A DNA stretch of 64,000 nt from Rhabditoides inermis. Lineage: Eukaryota; Nematoda; Chromadorea; Rhabditida; Rhabditidae. The notes under the pieces were generated by a model. That model saw only the letters and a list, made by a program, of their open reading frames with translations, made no database searches and was not told the DNA's origin. The stretch covers positions 20,333 through 84,332 of the forward strand of contig CAWZYM010000476.1 in assembly GCA_963966185.1 (NCBI GenBank), in the 5' to 3' direction. The position numbers and the translations under genes were made by a program. The first letter of the stretch is position 1. Each line of letters begins with the position of its first letter. Shown here piece after piece: positions 1 to 14,499 of this stretch.

Positions 1-3000
1 GTGCATGCAAGTGTTTGTGTTCATAGATTAGGGATAACCATATAGGATTTAGCCGTGATAGCAGACACTCCCTTCTCCATCCCTGACATACTGGGGTCAT
101 ATGAAACACCGTATTCGACGAGCAAATTCAGATTACTGATAAGAAACAGTGGTCGATGTGAGTGATGTGCATGCAAGTGGTTGTGTTCATAGATTAGGGA
201 TAACCATATAGGATTTGGCCGTGATAGCAGATACTCCCTCCTCCATCCCTGGCAAACTGGGGTCATATGAAACACCGTATTCGACGAGCAAATTCAGATT
301 ACTGATAAGAAACAGTGGTCGATGTGAGTGATGTGCATGCAAGTGGTTGTGTTCATAGATTAGGGATAACCATATAGGATTTGGCCGTGATAGCAGACAC
401 TCCCTCCTCCATCCCTGACATACTGGGGTCATATGAAACACCGTATTCGACGAGCAAATTCAGATTACTGATAAGAAACAGTGGTCGATGTGAGTGATGT
501 GCATGCAAGTGGTTGTGTTCATAGATTAGGGATAACCATATAGGATTTGGCCGTGATAGCAGACACTCCCTCCTCCATCCCTGACATACTGGGGTCATAT
601 GAAACACCGTATTCGACGAGCAAATTCAGATTACTGATAAGAAACAGTGGTCGATGTGAGTGATGTGCATGCAAGTGGTTGTGTTCATAGATTAGGGATA
701 ACCATATAGGATTTGGCCGTGATAGCAGACACTCCCTCCTCCATCCCTGACATACTGGGGTCATATGAAACACCGTATTCGACGAGCAAATTCAGATTAC
801 TGATAAGAAACAGTGGTCGATGTGAGTGATGTGCATGCAAGTGGTTGTGTTCATAGATTAGGGATAACCATATAGGATTTGGCCGTGATAGCAGACACTC
901 CCTTCTCCATCCCTGACATACTGGGGTCATATGAAACACCGTATTCGACGAGCAAATTCAGATTACTGATAAGAAACAGTGGTCGATGTGAGTGATGTGC
1001 ATGCAAGTGGTTGTGTTCATAGATTAGGGATAACCATATAGGATTTGGCCGTGATAGCAGACACTCCCTCCTCCATCCCTGACATACTGGGGTCATATGA
1101 AACACCGTATTCGACGAGCAAATTCAGATTACTGATAAGAAACAGTGGTCGATGTGAGTGATGTGCATGCAAGTGGTTGTGTTCATAGATTAGGGATAAC
1201 CATATAGGATTTAGCCGTGATAGCAGACACTCCCTTCTCCATCCCTGACATACTGGGGTCATATGAAACACCGTATTCGACGAGCAAATTCAGATTACTG
1301 ATAAGAAACAGTGGTCGATGTGAGTGATGTGCATGCAAGTGGTTGTGTTCATAGATTAGGGATAACCATATAGGATTTGGCCGTGATAGCAGATACTCCC
1401 TCCTCCATCCCTGGCATACTGGGGTCATATGAAACACCGTATTCGACGAGCAAATTCAGATTACTGATAAGAAACAGTGGTCGATGTGAGTGATGTGCAT
1501 GCAAGTGGTTGTGTTCATAGATTAGGGATATCAATATAGGATTCGGGCGTGATAGCAGACACTTCCTTCTTCACTCCTGAAATACTGGGATTATCTGAAA
1601 CACCGTATTCGACGAGCAAATTCAGATTACTGATAAGAAACAGTGGTCGATGTGAGTGATGTGCATGCAAGTGGTTGTGTTCATATATTAGGGGTATCAA
1701 TATAGGAATCGGGCGTGATAGCAGGCACTCCCTTCTCCATCGCTGACATACTGGGATCATCTGAAACACCGTATTCGACGAGCAAATTCAGACTACTGAT
1801 AAGAAACAGTGGTCGATGTGAGTGATGTGCATGCAAGTGGTTGTGTTCATATATTAGGCGTATCAATATAGGATTCGGGCGTGATAGCAGGCACTCCCTT
1901 CTCCATCCCTGACTTACTGGGGTCATATGAAACACCGTATTCGACGAGCAAATTCAGACTACTGATAAGAAACAGTGGTCGATGTGAGTGATGTGCATGC
2001 AAGTGGTTGTGTTCATAGATTAGGGATAACCATATAGGATTTGGCCGTGATAGCAGACACTCCCTCCTCCATCCCTGACATACTGGAGTCATATGAAACA
2101 CCGTATTCGACGAGCAAATTCAGATTACTGATAAGAAACAGTGGTCGATGTGAGTGATGTGCATGCAAGTGTTTGTGTTCATAGATTAGGGATAACCATA
2201 TAGGATTTAGCCGTGATAGCAGACACTCCCTTCTCCATCCCTGACATACTGGGGTCATATGAAACACCGTATTCGACGAGCAAATTCAGATTACTGATAA
2301 GAAACAGTGGTCGATGTGAGTGATGTGCATGCAAGTGGTTGTGTTCATAGATTAGGGATAACCATATAGGATTTGGCCGTGATAGCAGATACTCCCTCCT
2401 CCATCCCTGGCATACTGGGGTCATATGAAACACCGTATTCGACGAGCAAATTCAGATTACTGATAAGAAACAGTGGTCGATGTGAGTGATGTGCATGCAA
2501 GTGGTTGTGTTCATAGATTAGGGATAACCATATAGGATTTGGCCGTGATAGCAGACACTCCCTCCTCCATCCCTGACATACTGGGGTCATATGAAACACC
2601 GTATTCGACGAGCAAATTCAGATTACTGATAAGAAACAGTGGTCGATGTGAGTGATGTGCATGCAAGTGGTTGTGTTCATAGATTAGGGATAACCATATA
2701 GGATTTGGCCGTGATAGCAGACACTCCCTCCTCCATCCCTGACATACTGGGGTCATATGAAACACCGTATTCGACGAGCAAATTCAGATTACTGATAAGA
2801 AACAGTGGTCGATGTGAGTGATGTGCATGCAAGAGCAAGTGGTTGTGTTCATAGATTAGGGATAACCATATAGGATTTGGCCGTGATAGCAGACACTCCC
2901 TCCTCCATCCCTGACATACTGGGGTCATATGAAACACCGTATTCGACGAGCAAATTCAGATTACTGATAAGAAACAGTGGTCGATGTGAGTGATGTGCAT

Positions 3001-3448
3001 GCAAGTGGTTGTGTTCATAGATTAGGGATAACCATATAGGATTTGGCCGTGATAGCAGACACTCCCTTCTCCATCCCTGACATACTGGGGTCATATGAAA
3101 CACCGTATTCGACGAGCAAATTCAGATTACTGATAAGAAACAGTGGTCGATGTGAGTGATGTGCATGCAAGTGGTTGTGTTCATAGATTAGATTAGGGAT
3201 AACCATATAGGATTTGGCCGTGATAGCAGACACTCCCTCCTCCATCCCTGACATACTGGGGTCATATGAAACACCGTATTCGACGAGCAAATTCAGATTA
3301 CTGATAAGAAACAGTGGTCGATGTGAGTGATGTGCATGCAAGTGGTTGTGTTCATAGATTAGGGATAACCATATAGGATTTGGCCGTGATAGCAGACACT
3401 CCCTCCTCCATCCCTGACATACTGGGATGATCTGAAAAACCGTATTAA
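1..3448. repeat. Satellite A array, first segment (166-bp monomers)
   Basis: Head-to-tail monomers recur at exactly 166 bp, for example the phrase TTCATAGATTAGGGATAACC. About 20 monomers are present. Most belong to a variant with GGGGTCATATGAAACACCG; a diverged variant (around 1520-1935) has CGGGCGTGATAGCAGGC and GGGATCATCTG. Two small 6-bp expansions are visible, near 2832 and 3187. The period is not a multiple of three, so the roughly 84-residue open frames that recur in it shift frame from one monomer to the next and are not genes. The last monomer is cut at TTAA (3445-3448) by an inserted element. Confidence 0.97.
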
Positions 3449-4010
3449 AGGTAGTGTACCCTCTGAATCTGGGTGTATGTGTAGAAACAACATGTCATTG
3501 TTTACGACTCAATGAGTATATTATGATAATGCAAATATAAATTCTGAAACAAATTAGCTTTAAAAAATCATTTGAAAATTGGAGTGAGAAATCGTAGAAT
3601 CTAATAACTTTTAATCAGCTCGGGGGTGTGTGCACAACTTGCACGAAGTTACACAGTTTGACCACACTATCGGCTGTTTCATTCAAGACAATTTATTTGC
3701 TTGTGTTTATATTGTTTCTTATGTCATTCTTATTTTAGATAACATTTCTACTATGTGTTTCTTTTACTAAACTGGCGAAAACAGCTGATGGGAAATTATA
3801 TGCTAAACGCATTAAATTCTTTTAAAAATCATAACTCACAACGTTGCGCAAATATGCGTATCATGTTGGATTTAAACAAATGTTTGATAATTTTTAATTT
3901 CATTATTTTTCATCTCAAACAACCATAAACGACATAAAAAATACCTTTAAAAGGCATTGATAATACATTCGTGATACTTTTTAACATTGGATTCAGAGGG
4001 TACACTACCT
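3449..4010. mobile_element. Non-autonomous DNA transposon (MITE), 562 bp, TTAA target duplication
   Basis: The element has perfect 21-bp terminal inverted repeats at 3449-3469 and 3990-4010 (outer bases AGGTAGTGTACCC). It is flanked by TTAA at 3445-3448 and 4011-4014. Uninterrupted satellite monomers elsewhere (for example near 4508 and 6667) read CCGTATTAAACGAGC, so the empty site and the TTAA duplication can be read directly. The interior is AT-rich and has no open frame of note, so it needs a transposase from elsewhere. A TTAA duplication is characteristic of piggyBac-type transposases, but the terminal bases do not start with the usual CCC, so the superfamily is left open. Confidence 0.9.
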
Positions 4011-5499
4011 TTAAACGAGCAAATTCAGACGACTGATAAGAAACAGTGGTCGATGTGAGTGATGTGCATGCAAGTGGTTGTGTTCATAAATTAGGAATAA
4101 CCATATAGGATTTGGCCGTGATAGCAGACACTCCCTCCTCCATCCCTGACATACTGGAGTCATATGAAACACCGTATTCGACGAGCAAATTCAGATTACT
4201 GATAAGAAACAGTGGTCGATGTGAGTGATGTGCATGCAAGTGGTTGTGTTCATAAATTAGGAATAACCATATAGGATTTGGCCGTGATAGCAGACACTCC
4301 CTCCTCCATCCCTGACATACTGGAGTCATATGAAACACCGTATTCGACGAGCAAATTCAGATTACTGATAAGAAACAGTGGTCGATGTGAGTGATGTGCA
4401 TGCAACTGGTTGTGTTCATAGATTAGGGATAACCATATAGGATTTGGCCGTGATAGCAGACACTCCCTCCTCCATCCCTGACATACTGGGATGATCTGAA
4501 AAACCGTATTAAACGAGCAAATTCAGATTACTGATAAGAAACAGTGGTCGATGTGAGTGATGTGCATGCAAGTGGTTGTGTTCATAGATTAGGGATAACC
4601 ATATAGGATTTGGCCGTGATACCAGACACTCCCTCCTCCATCCCTGACATACTGGGATGATCTGAAAAACCGTATTCGACGAGCAAATTCAGACTACTGA
4701 TAAGAAACAGTGGTCGATGTGAGTGATGTGCATGCAAGTGGTTGTGTTCATATATTAGGGGTATCAATATAGGATTCGGGCGTGATAGCAGGCACTCCCT
4801 TCTCTATCGCTGACATACTGGGATCATTTGAAACACCGTATTCGACGAGCAAATTCAGACTACTGATAAGAAACAGTGGTCGATGTGAGTGATGTGCATG
4901 CAAGTGGTTGTGTTCATAGATTAGGGAAGTCAATATAGGATTCGGCCGTGATAGCAGGCACTCTCTTCTCTATCCCTGACATACTGGGATTATCTGAAAC
5001 ACCGTATTCGACGAGCAAATTCAGATTACTGATAAGAAACAGTGGTCGATGTGAGTGATGTGCATGCAAGTGGTTGTGTTCATAGATTAGGGATATCAAT
5101 ATAGGATTCGGGCGTGATAGCAGACACTTCCTTCTTCACTCCTGAAATACTGGGATTATCTGAAACACCGTATTCGACGAGCAAATTCAGATTACTGATA
5201 AGAAACAGTGGTCGATGTGAGTGATGTGCATGCAAGTGGTTGTGTTCATATATTAGGGGTATCAATATAGGAATCGGGCGTGATAGCAGGCACTCCCTTC
5301 TCCATCGCTGACATACTGGGATCATCTGAAACACCGTATTCGACGAGCAAATTCAGACTACTGATAAGAAACAGTGGTCGATGTGAGTGATGTGCATGCA
5401 AGTGGTTGTGTTCATATATTAGGCGTATCAATATAGGATTCGGGCGTGATAGCAGGCACTCCCTTCTCCATCCCTGACTTACTGGGGTCATATGAAACA

Positions 5500-8155
5500 C
5501 CGTATTCGACGAGCAAATTCAGACTACTGATAAGAAACAGTGGTCGATGTGAGTGATGTGCATGCAAGTGGTTGTGTTCATAGATTAGGGATGACCATAT
5601 AGGATTTGGCCGTGATAGCAGACACTCCCTCCTCCATCCCTGACTTACTGGGGTCATATGAAACACCGTATTCGACGAGCAAATTCAGACTACTGATAAG
5701 AAACAGTGGTCGATGTGAGTGATGTGCATGCAAGTGGTTGTGTTCATAGATTAGGGATGACCATATAGGATTTGGCCGTGATAGCAGACACTCCCTCCTC
5801 CATCCCTGACATACTGGGGTCATATGAAACACCGTATTCGACGAGCAAATTCAGATTACTGATAAGAAACAGTGGTCGATGTGAGTGATGTGCATGCAAG
5901 TGGTTGTGTTCATAGATTAGGGATGACCATATAGGATTTGGCCGTGATAGCAGACACTCCCTCCTCCATCCCTGACATACTGGGGTCATATGAAACACCG
6001 TATTCGACGAGCAAATTCAGATTACTGATAAGAAACAGTGGTCGATGTGAGTGATGTGCATGCAAGTGGTTGTGTTCATAGATTAGGGATAACCATATAG
6101 GATTTGGCCGTGATAGCAGACACTCCCTCCTCCATCCCTGACATACTGGGGTCATATGAAACACCGTATTCGACGAGCAAATTCAGAATACTGATAAGAA
6201 ACAGTGGTCGATGTGAGTGATGGGCATGCAAGTGGTTGTGTTCATAGATTAGGGATAACCATATAGGATTCGGGCGTGATAGCAGACACTCCCTTCTCCA
6301 TCCCTGACATACTGGGGTCATATGAAACACCGTATTCGACGAGCAAATTCAGAATACTGATAAGAAACAGTGGTCGATGTGAGTGATGGGCATGCAAGTG
6401 GTTGTGTTCATAGATTAGGGATAATCATATAGGATTTGGCCGTGATAGCAGACACTCCCTTCTCCATCCCTGACATACTGGGGTCATATGAAACACCGTA
6501 TTCGACGAGCAAATTCAGATTACTGATAAGAAACAGTGGTCGATGTGAGTGATGTGCATGCAAGTGGTTGAGTTCATAGATTAGGGATAACCATATAGGA
6601 TTTGGCCGTGATAGCAGACACTCCCTCCTCCATCCCTGACATACTGGGATGATCTGAAAAACCGTATTAAACGAGCAAATTCAGACGACTGATAAGAAAC
6701 AGTGGTCGATGTGAGTGATGTGCATGCAAGTGGTTGTGTTCATAGATTAGGGATAACCATATAGGATTTGGCCGTGATAGCAGACACTCCCTCCTCCATC
6801 CCTGACATACTGGGGTCATATGAAACACCGTATTCGACGAGCAAATTCAGACTACTGATAAGAAACAGTGGTCGATGTGAGTGATGTGCATGCAAGTGGT
6901 TGTGTTCATAGATTAGGGATGACCATATAGGATTTGGCCGTGATAGCAGACACTCCCTCCTCCATCCCTGACTTACTGGGGTCATATGAAACACCGTATT
7001 CGACGAGCAAATTCAGACTACTGATAAGAAACAGTGGTCGATGTGAGTGATGTGCATGCAAGTGGTTGTGTTCATAGATTAGGGATGACCATATAGGATT
7101 TGGCCGTGATAGCAGACACTCCCTCCTCCATCCCTGACATACTGGGGTCATATGAAACACCGTATTCGACGAGCAAATTCAGATTACTGATAAGAAACAG
7201 TGGTCGATGTGAGTGATGTGCATGCAAGTGGTTGTGTTCATAGATTAGGGATGACCATATAGGATTTGGCCGTGATAGCAGACACTCCCTCCTCCATCCC
7301 TGACATACTGGGGTCATATGAAACACCGTATTCGACGAGCAAATTCAGATTACTGATAAGAAACAGTGGTCGATGTGAGTGATGTGCATGCAAGTGGTTG
7401 TGTTCATAGATTAGGGATAACCATATAGGATTTGGCCGTGATAGCAGACACTCCCTCCTCCATCCCTGACATACTGGGGTCATATGAAACACCGTATTCG
7501 ACGAGCAAATTCAGAATACTGATAAGAAACAGTGGTCGATGTGAGTGATGGGCATGCAAGTGGTTGTGTTCATAGATTAGGGATAACCATATAGGATTCG
7601 GGCGTGATAGCAGACACTCCCTTCTCCATCCCTGACATACTGGGGTCATATGAAACACCGTATTCGACGAGCAAATTCAGAATACTGATAAGAAACAGTG
7701 GTCGATGTGAGTGATGGGCATGCAAGTGGTTGTGTTCATAGATTAGGGATAATCATATAGGATTTGGCCGTGATAGCAGACACTCCCTTCTCCATCCCTG
7801 ACATACTGGGGTCATATGAAACACCGTATTCGACGAGCAAATTCAGATTACTGATAAGAAACAGTGGTCGATGTGAGTGATGTGCATGCAAGTGGTTGAG
7901 TTCATAGATTAGGGATAACCATATAGGATTTGGCCGTGATAGCAGACACTCCCTCCTCCATCCCTGACATACTGGGATGATCTGAAAAACCGTATTAAAC
8001 GAGCAAATTCAGACGACTGATAAGAAACAGTGGTCGATGTGAGTGATGTGCATGCAAGTGGTTGTGTTCATAGATTAGGGATAACCATATAGGATTTGGC
8101 CGTGATAGCAGACACTCCCTCCTCCATCCCTGACATACTGGGATGATCTGAAAAA
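5500..8155. repeat. Higher-order repeat of satellite A: 8 monomers (1,328 bp), two tandem copies
   Basis: Private variants repeat at an offset of 1,328 bp: the GATGGGCATGCAAGTGG form at about 6219 and 6387 returns at 7547 and 7715, GGTTGAGTTCATAG at about 6567 returns at 7895, and the TTAAACGAGC monomer at about 6667 returns at 7995. Copy edges are approximate. Confidence 0.8.
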
Positions 8156-11100
8156 CCGTATTAAACGAGCAAATTCAGACGACTGATAAGAAACAGTGGT
8201 CGATGTGAGTGATGTGCATGCAAGTGGTTGTGTTCATAGATTAGGGATAACCATATAGGATTCGGCCGTGATAGCAGACACTCCCTCCTCCATCCCTGAC
8301 ATACTGGGGTCATATGAAACACCGTATTCGACGAGCAAATTCAGATTACTGATAAGAAACAGTGGTCGATGTGAGTGATGTGCATGCAAGTGGTTGTGTT
8401 CATAGATTAGGGATAACCATATAGGATTTGGCCGTGATAGCAGACACTCCCTCCTCCATCCCTGACATACTGGGATGATCTGAAAAACCGTATTAAACGA
8501 GCAAATTCAGACGACTGATAAGAAACAGTGGTCGATGTGAGTGATGTGCATGCAAGTGGTTGTGTTCATAGATTAGGGATAACCATATAGGATTTGGCCG
8601 TGATAGCAGACACTCCCTCCTCCATCCCTGACATACTGGGGTCATATGAAACACCGTATTCGACGAGCAAATTCAGATTACTGATAAGAAACAGTGGTCG
8701 ATGTGAGTGATGTGCATGCAAGTGGTTGTGTTCATAGATTAGGGATAACCATATAGGATTTGGCCGTGATAGCAGACACTCCCTTCTCCATCCCTGACAT
8801 ACTGGGATGATCTGAAAAACCGTATTAAACGAGCAAATTCAGACGACTGATAAGAAACAGTGGTCGATGTGAGTGATGTGCATGCAAGTGGTTGTGTTCA
8901 TAGATTAGGGATAACCATATAGGATTCGGCCGTGATAGCAGACACTCCCTTCTCCATCCCTGACATACTGTGGTCATATGAAACACCGTATTCGACGAGC
9001 AAATTCAGATTACTGATAAGAAACAGTGGTCGATGTGAGTGATGTGCATGCAAGTGGTTGTGTTCATAGATTAGGGATAACCATATAGGATTTGGCCGTG
9101 ATAGCAGACACTCCCTCCTCCATCCCTGACATACTGGGGTCATATGAAACACCGTATTCGACGAGCAAATTCAGACGACTGATAAGAAACAGTGGCCGAT
9201 GTGAGTGATGTGCATGCAAGTGGTTGTGTTCATAGATTAGGGATAACCATATAGGATTTGGCCGTGATAGCAGACACTCCCTCCTCCATCCCTGACATAC
9301 TGGGGTCATATGAAACACCGTATTCGACGAGCAAATTCAGATTACTGATAAGAAACAGTGGCCGATGTGAGTGATGTGCATGCAAGTGGTTGTGTTCATA
9401 GATTAGGGATAACCATATAGGATTTGGCCGTGACAGGAGACACTCCCTCCTCCATCCCTGACATACTGGGGTCATATGAAACACCGTATTCGACGAGCAA
9501 ATTCAAATTACTGATAAGAAACAGTGGTCGATGTGAGTGATGTGCATGCAAGTGGTTGTGTTCATAGATTAGGGATAACCATATAGGATTTGGCCGTGAT
9601 AGCAGACACTCCCTCCTCCATCCCTGACATACTGGGGTCATATGAAACACCGTATTCGACGAGCAAATTCAGATTACTGATAAGAAACAGTGGCCGATGT
9701 GAGTGATGTGCATGCAAGTGGTTGTGTTCATAGATTAGGGATAACCATATAGGAATTGGCCGTGACAGGAGACACTCCCTCCTCCATCCCTGACATACTG
9801 GGGTCATATGAAACACCGTATTCGACGAGCAAATTCAAATTACTGATAAGAAACAGTGGTCGATGTGAGTGATGTGCATGCAAGTGGTTGTGTTCATAGA
9901 TTAGGGATAACCATATAGGATTTGGCCGTGATAGCAGGCACCCCCTCCTCCATCCCTGACATACTGGGGTCATATGAAACACCGTATTCGACGAGCAAAT
10001 TCAGATTACTGATAAGAAACAGTGGTCGATGTGAGTGATGTGCATGCAAGTGGTTGTGTTCATAGATTAGGGATAACCATATAGGATTCGGCCGTGATAG
10101 CAGACACTCCCTTCTCCATCCCTGACATACTGTGGTCATATGAAACACCGTATTCGACGAGCAAATTCAGATTACTGATAAGAAACAGTGGTCGATGTGA
10201 GTGATGTGCATGCAAGTGGTTGTGTTCATAGATTAGGGATAACCATATAGGATTTGGCCGTGATAGCAGGCACCCCCTCCTCCATCCCTGACATACTGGG
10301 GTCATATGAAACACCGTATTCGACGAGCAAATTCAGATTACTGATAAGAAACAGTGGTCGATGTGAGTGATGTGCATGCAAGTGGTTGTGTTCATAGATT
10401 AGGGATAACCATATAGGATTCGGCCGTGATAGCAGACACTCCCTTCTCCATCCGTGACATACTGTGGTCATATGAAACACCGTATTCGACGAGCAAATTC
10501 AGATTACTGATAAGAAACAGTGGTCGATGTGAGTGATGTGCATGCAAGTGGTTGTGTTCATAGAATAGGGATAACCATATAGGATTTGGCCGTGACAGCA
10601 GACACTCCCTTCTCCATCCCTGACATACTGGGGTCATATGAAACACCGTATTCGACGAGCAAATTCAGATTACTGATAAGAAACAGTGGTCGATGTGAGT
10701 GATGTGCATGCAAGTGGTTGTGTTCATAGAATAGGGATAACCATATAGGATTTGGCCGTGATAGCAGACACTCCCTTCTCCATCCCTGACATACTGGGGT
10801 CATATGAAACACCGTATTCGACGAGCAAATTCAGATTACTGATGAGAAACAGTGGTCGATGTGAGTGACGTGCATGCAAGTGGTTGTGTTCATAGATTAG
10901 GGATAACCATATAGGATTTGGCCGTGATAGCAGACACTCCCTCCTCCATCCCTGACATACTGGGGTCATATGAAACACCGTATTCGACGAGCAAATTCAG
11001 ATTACTGATAAGAAACAGTGGTCGATGTGAGTGATGTGCATGCAAGTGGTTGTGTTCATAGATTAGGGATAACCATATAGGATTGGGCCGTGATAGCAGA

Positions 11101-14100
11101 CACTCCCTCCTCCATCCCTGACATACTGGGGTCATATGAAACACCGTATTCGACGAGCAAATTCAGATTACTGATAAGAAACAGTGGTCGATGTGAGTGA
11201 TGTGCATGCAAGTGGTTGTGTTCATAGATTAGGGATAACCATATAGGATTTGGCCGTGATAGCAGACACTCCCTCCTTCATCCCTGACATACTGGGGTCA
11301 TATGAAACACCGTATTCGACGAGCAAATTCAGATTACTGATAAGAAACAGTGGCCGATGTGAGTGATGTGCATGCAAGTGGTTGTGTTCATAGATTAGGG
11401 ATAACCATATAGGATTTGGCCGTGATAGCAGACACTCCCTCCTCCATCCCTGACATACTGGGGTCAAATTCAGATTACTGATAAGAAACAGTGGTCGATG
11501 TGAGTGATGTGCTGCATGCAAGTAAATGTGTTCATAGATTAGGGATAACCATATAGGATTTGGCCGTGATAGCAGACACTCCCTTCTCCATCCCTGACAT
11601 ACTGGGGTCATATGAAACACCGTATTCGACGAGCAAATTCAGATTACTGATAAGAAACAGTGGTCGATGTGAGTGATGTGCATGCAAGTGGTTGTGTTCA
11701 TAGATTAGGGATAACCATATAGGATTCGGCCGTGATAGCAGGCACTCCCTTCTCCATCGCTGACATACTGGGATCATCTGAAACACCGTATTCGACGAGC
11801 AAACTCAGACTACTGATAAGAAACAGTGGTCGATGTGAGTGATGTGCATGCAAGTGGTTGTGTTCATATATTAGGCGTATCAATATAGGATTCGGGCGTG
11901 ATAGCAGGCACTCCCTTCTCCATCCCTGACTTACTGGGGTCATATGAAACACCGTATTCGACGAGCGAATTCAGACTACTGATAAGAAACAGTGGTCGAT
12001 GTGAGTGATGTGCATGCAAGTGGTTGTGTTCATAGATTAGGGATAACCATATAGGATTTGGCCGTGATAGCAGACACTCCCTCCTCCATCCCTGACATAC
12101 TGGAGTCATATGAAACACCGTATTCGACGAGCAAATTCAGATTACTGATAAGAAACAGTGGTCGATGTGAGTGATGTGCATGCAAGTGGTTGTGTTCATA
12201 AATTAGGAATAACCATATAGGATTTGGCCGTGATAGCAGGCACTCCCTTCTCCATCCCTGACACACTGGGGTCATATGAAACACCGTATTCGACGAGCAA
12301 AATCAGATTACTGATAAGAAACAGTGGTCGATGTGAGTGATGTGCATGCAAGTGGTTGTGTTCATAGATTAGGGATAACCATATAGGATTTGGCCGTGAT
12401 AGCAGGCACTCCCTTCTCCATCGCTGACATACTGGGATCATCTGAAACACCGTATTCGACGAGCAAATTCAGACTACTGATAAGAAACAGTGGTCGATGT
12501 GAGTGATGTGCATGCAAGTGGTTGTGTTCATATATTAGGCGTATCAATATAGGATTCGGGCGTGATAGCAGGCACTCCCTTCTCCATCCCTGACTTACTG
12601 GGGTCATATGAAACACCGTATTCGACGAGCAAATTCAGACGACTGATAAGAAACAGTGGTCGATGTGAGTGATGTGCATGCAAGTGGTTGTGTTCATAGA
12701 TTAGGGATAACCATATAGGATTTGGCCGTGATAGCAGACACTCCCTCCTCAATCCCTGACATACTGGGGTCATATGAAACACCGTATTCGACGAGCAAAT
12801 TCAGATTACTGATAAGAAACAGTGGTCGATGTGAGTGATGTGCATGCAAGTGGTTGTGTTCATAGATTAGGGATAACCATATAGGATTTGGCTGTGATAG
12901 CAGACACTCCCTCCTCCATCCCTGACATACTGGGATGATCTGAAAAACCGTATTAAACGAGCAAATTCAGACGACTGATAAGAAACAGTGGTCGATGTGA
13001 GTGATGTGCATGCAAGTGGTTGTGTTCATAGATTATTGATAACCATATAGGATTTGGCCGTGATAGCAGACACTCCCTCCTCCATCCCTGACATACTGGG
13101 ATGATCTGAAAAACCGTATTAAACGAGCAAATTCAGACGACTGATAAGAAACAGTGGTCGATGTGAGTGATGTGCATGCAAGTGGTTGTGTTCATAGATT
13201 AGGGATAACCATATAGGATTTGGCCGTGATAGCAGACACTCCCTCCTCCATCCCTGACATACTGGGGTCATATGAAACACCGTATTCGACGAGCAAATTC
13301 AGAATACTGATAAGAAACAGTGGTCGATGTGAGTGATGGGCATGCAAGTGGTTGTGTTCATAGATTAGGGATAACCATATAGGATTTGGCCGTGATAGCA
13401 GACACTCCCTTCTCCATCCCTGACATACTGGGGTCATATGAAACACCGTATTCGACGAGCAAATTCAGATTACTGATAAGAAACAGTGGTCGATGTGAGT
13501 GATGTGCATGCAAGTGGTTGAGTTCATAGATTAGGGATAACCATATAGGATTTGGCCGTGATAGCAGACACTCCCTCCTCCATCCCTGACATACTGGGGT
13601 CATATGAAACACCGTATTCGACGAGCAAATTCAGACGACTGATAAGAAACAGTGGTCGATGTGAGTGATGTGCATGCAAGTGGTTGAGTTCATAGATTAG
13701 GGATAACCATATAGGATTTGGCCGTGATACCAGACACTCCCTCCTCCATCCCTGACATACTGGGGTCATATGAAACACCGTATTCGACGAGCAAATTCAG
13801 ACGACTGATAAGAAACAGTGGTCGATGTGAGTGATGTGCATGCAAGTGGTTGAGTTCATAGATTAGGGATAACCATATAGGATTTGGCCGTGATACCAGA
13901 CACTCCCTCCTCCATCCCTGACATACTGGGGTCATATGAAACACCGTATTCGACGAGCAAATTCAGACGACTGATAAGAAACAGTGGTCGATGATAGTGA
14001 TGTGCATGCAAGTGGTTGAGTTCATAGATTAGGGATAACCATATAGGATTTGGCCGTGATACCAGACACTCCCTCCTCCATCCCTGACATACTGGGGTCA

Positions 14101-14499
14101 TATGAAACACCGTATTCGACGAGCAAATTCAGACGACTGATAAGAAACAGTGGTCGATGTGAGTGATGTGCATGCAAGTGGTTGAGTTCATAGATTAGGG
14201 ATAACCATATAGGATTTGGCCGTGATAGCAGACACTCCCTCCTCCATCCCTGACATACTGGGATGATCTGAAAAACCGTATTAAACGAGCAAATTCAGAC
14301 GACTGATAAGAAACAGTGGTCGATGTGAGTGATGTGCATGCAAGTGGTTGTGTTCATAGATTAGGGATAACCATATAGGATTTGGCCGTGATAGCAGACA
14401 CTCCCTCCTCCATCCCTGACATACTGGGGTCATATGAAACACCGTATTCGACGAGCAAATTCAGAATACTGATAAGAAACAGTGGTCGATGTGAGTGAT

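Noticed and set aside
1..3448. CRISPR array
   Set aside because: The whole 166-bp unit is repeated, with no alternation of constant repeats and unique spacers, and the context is eukaryotic.
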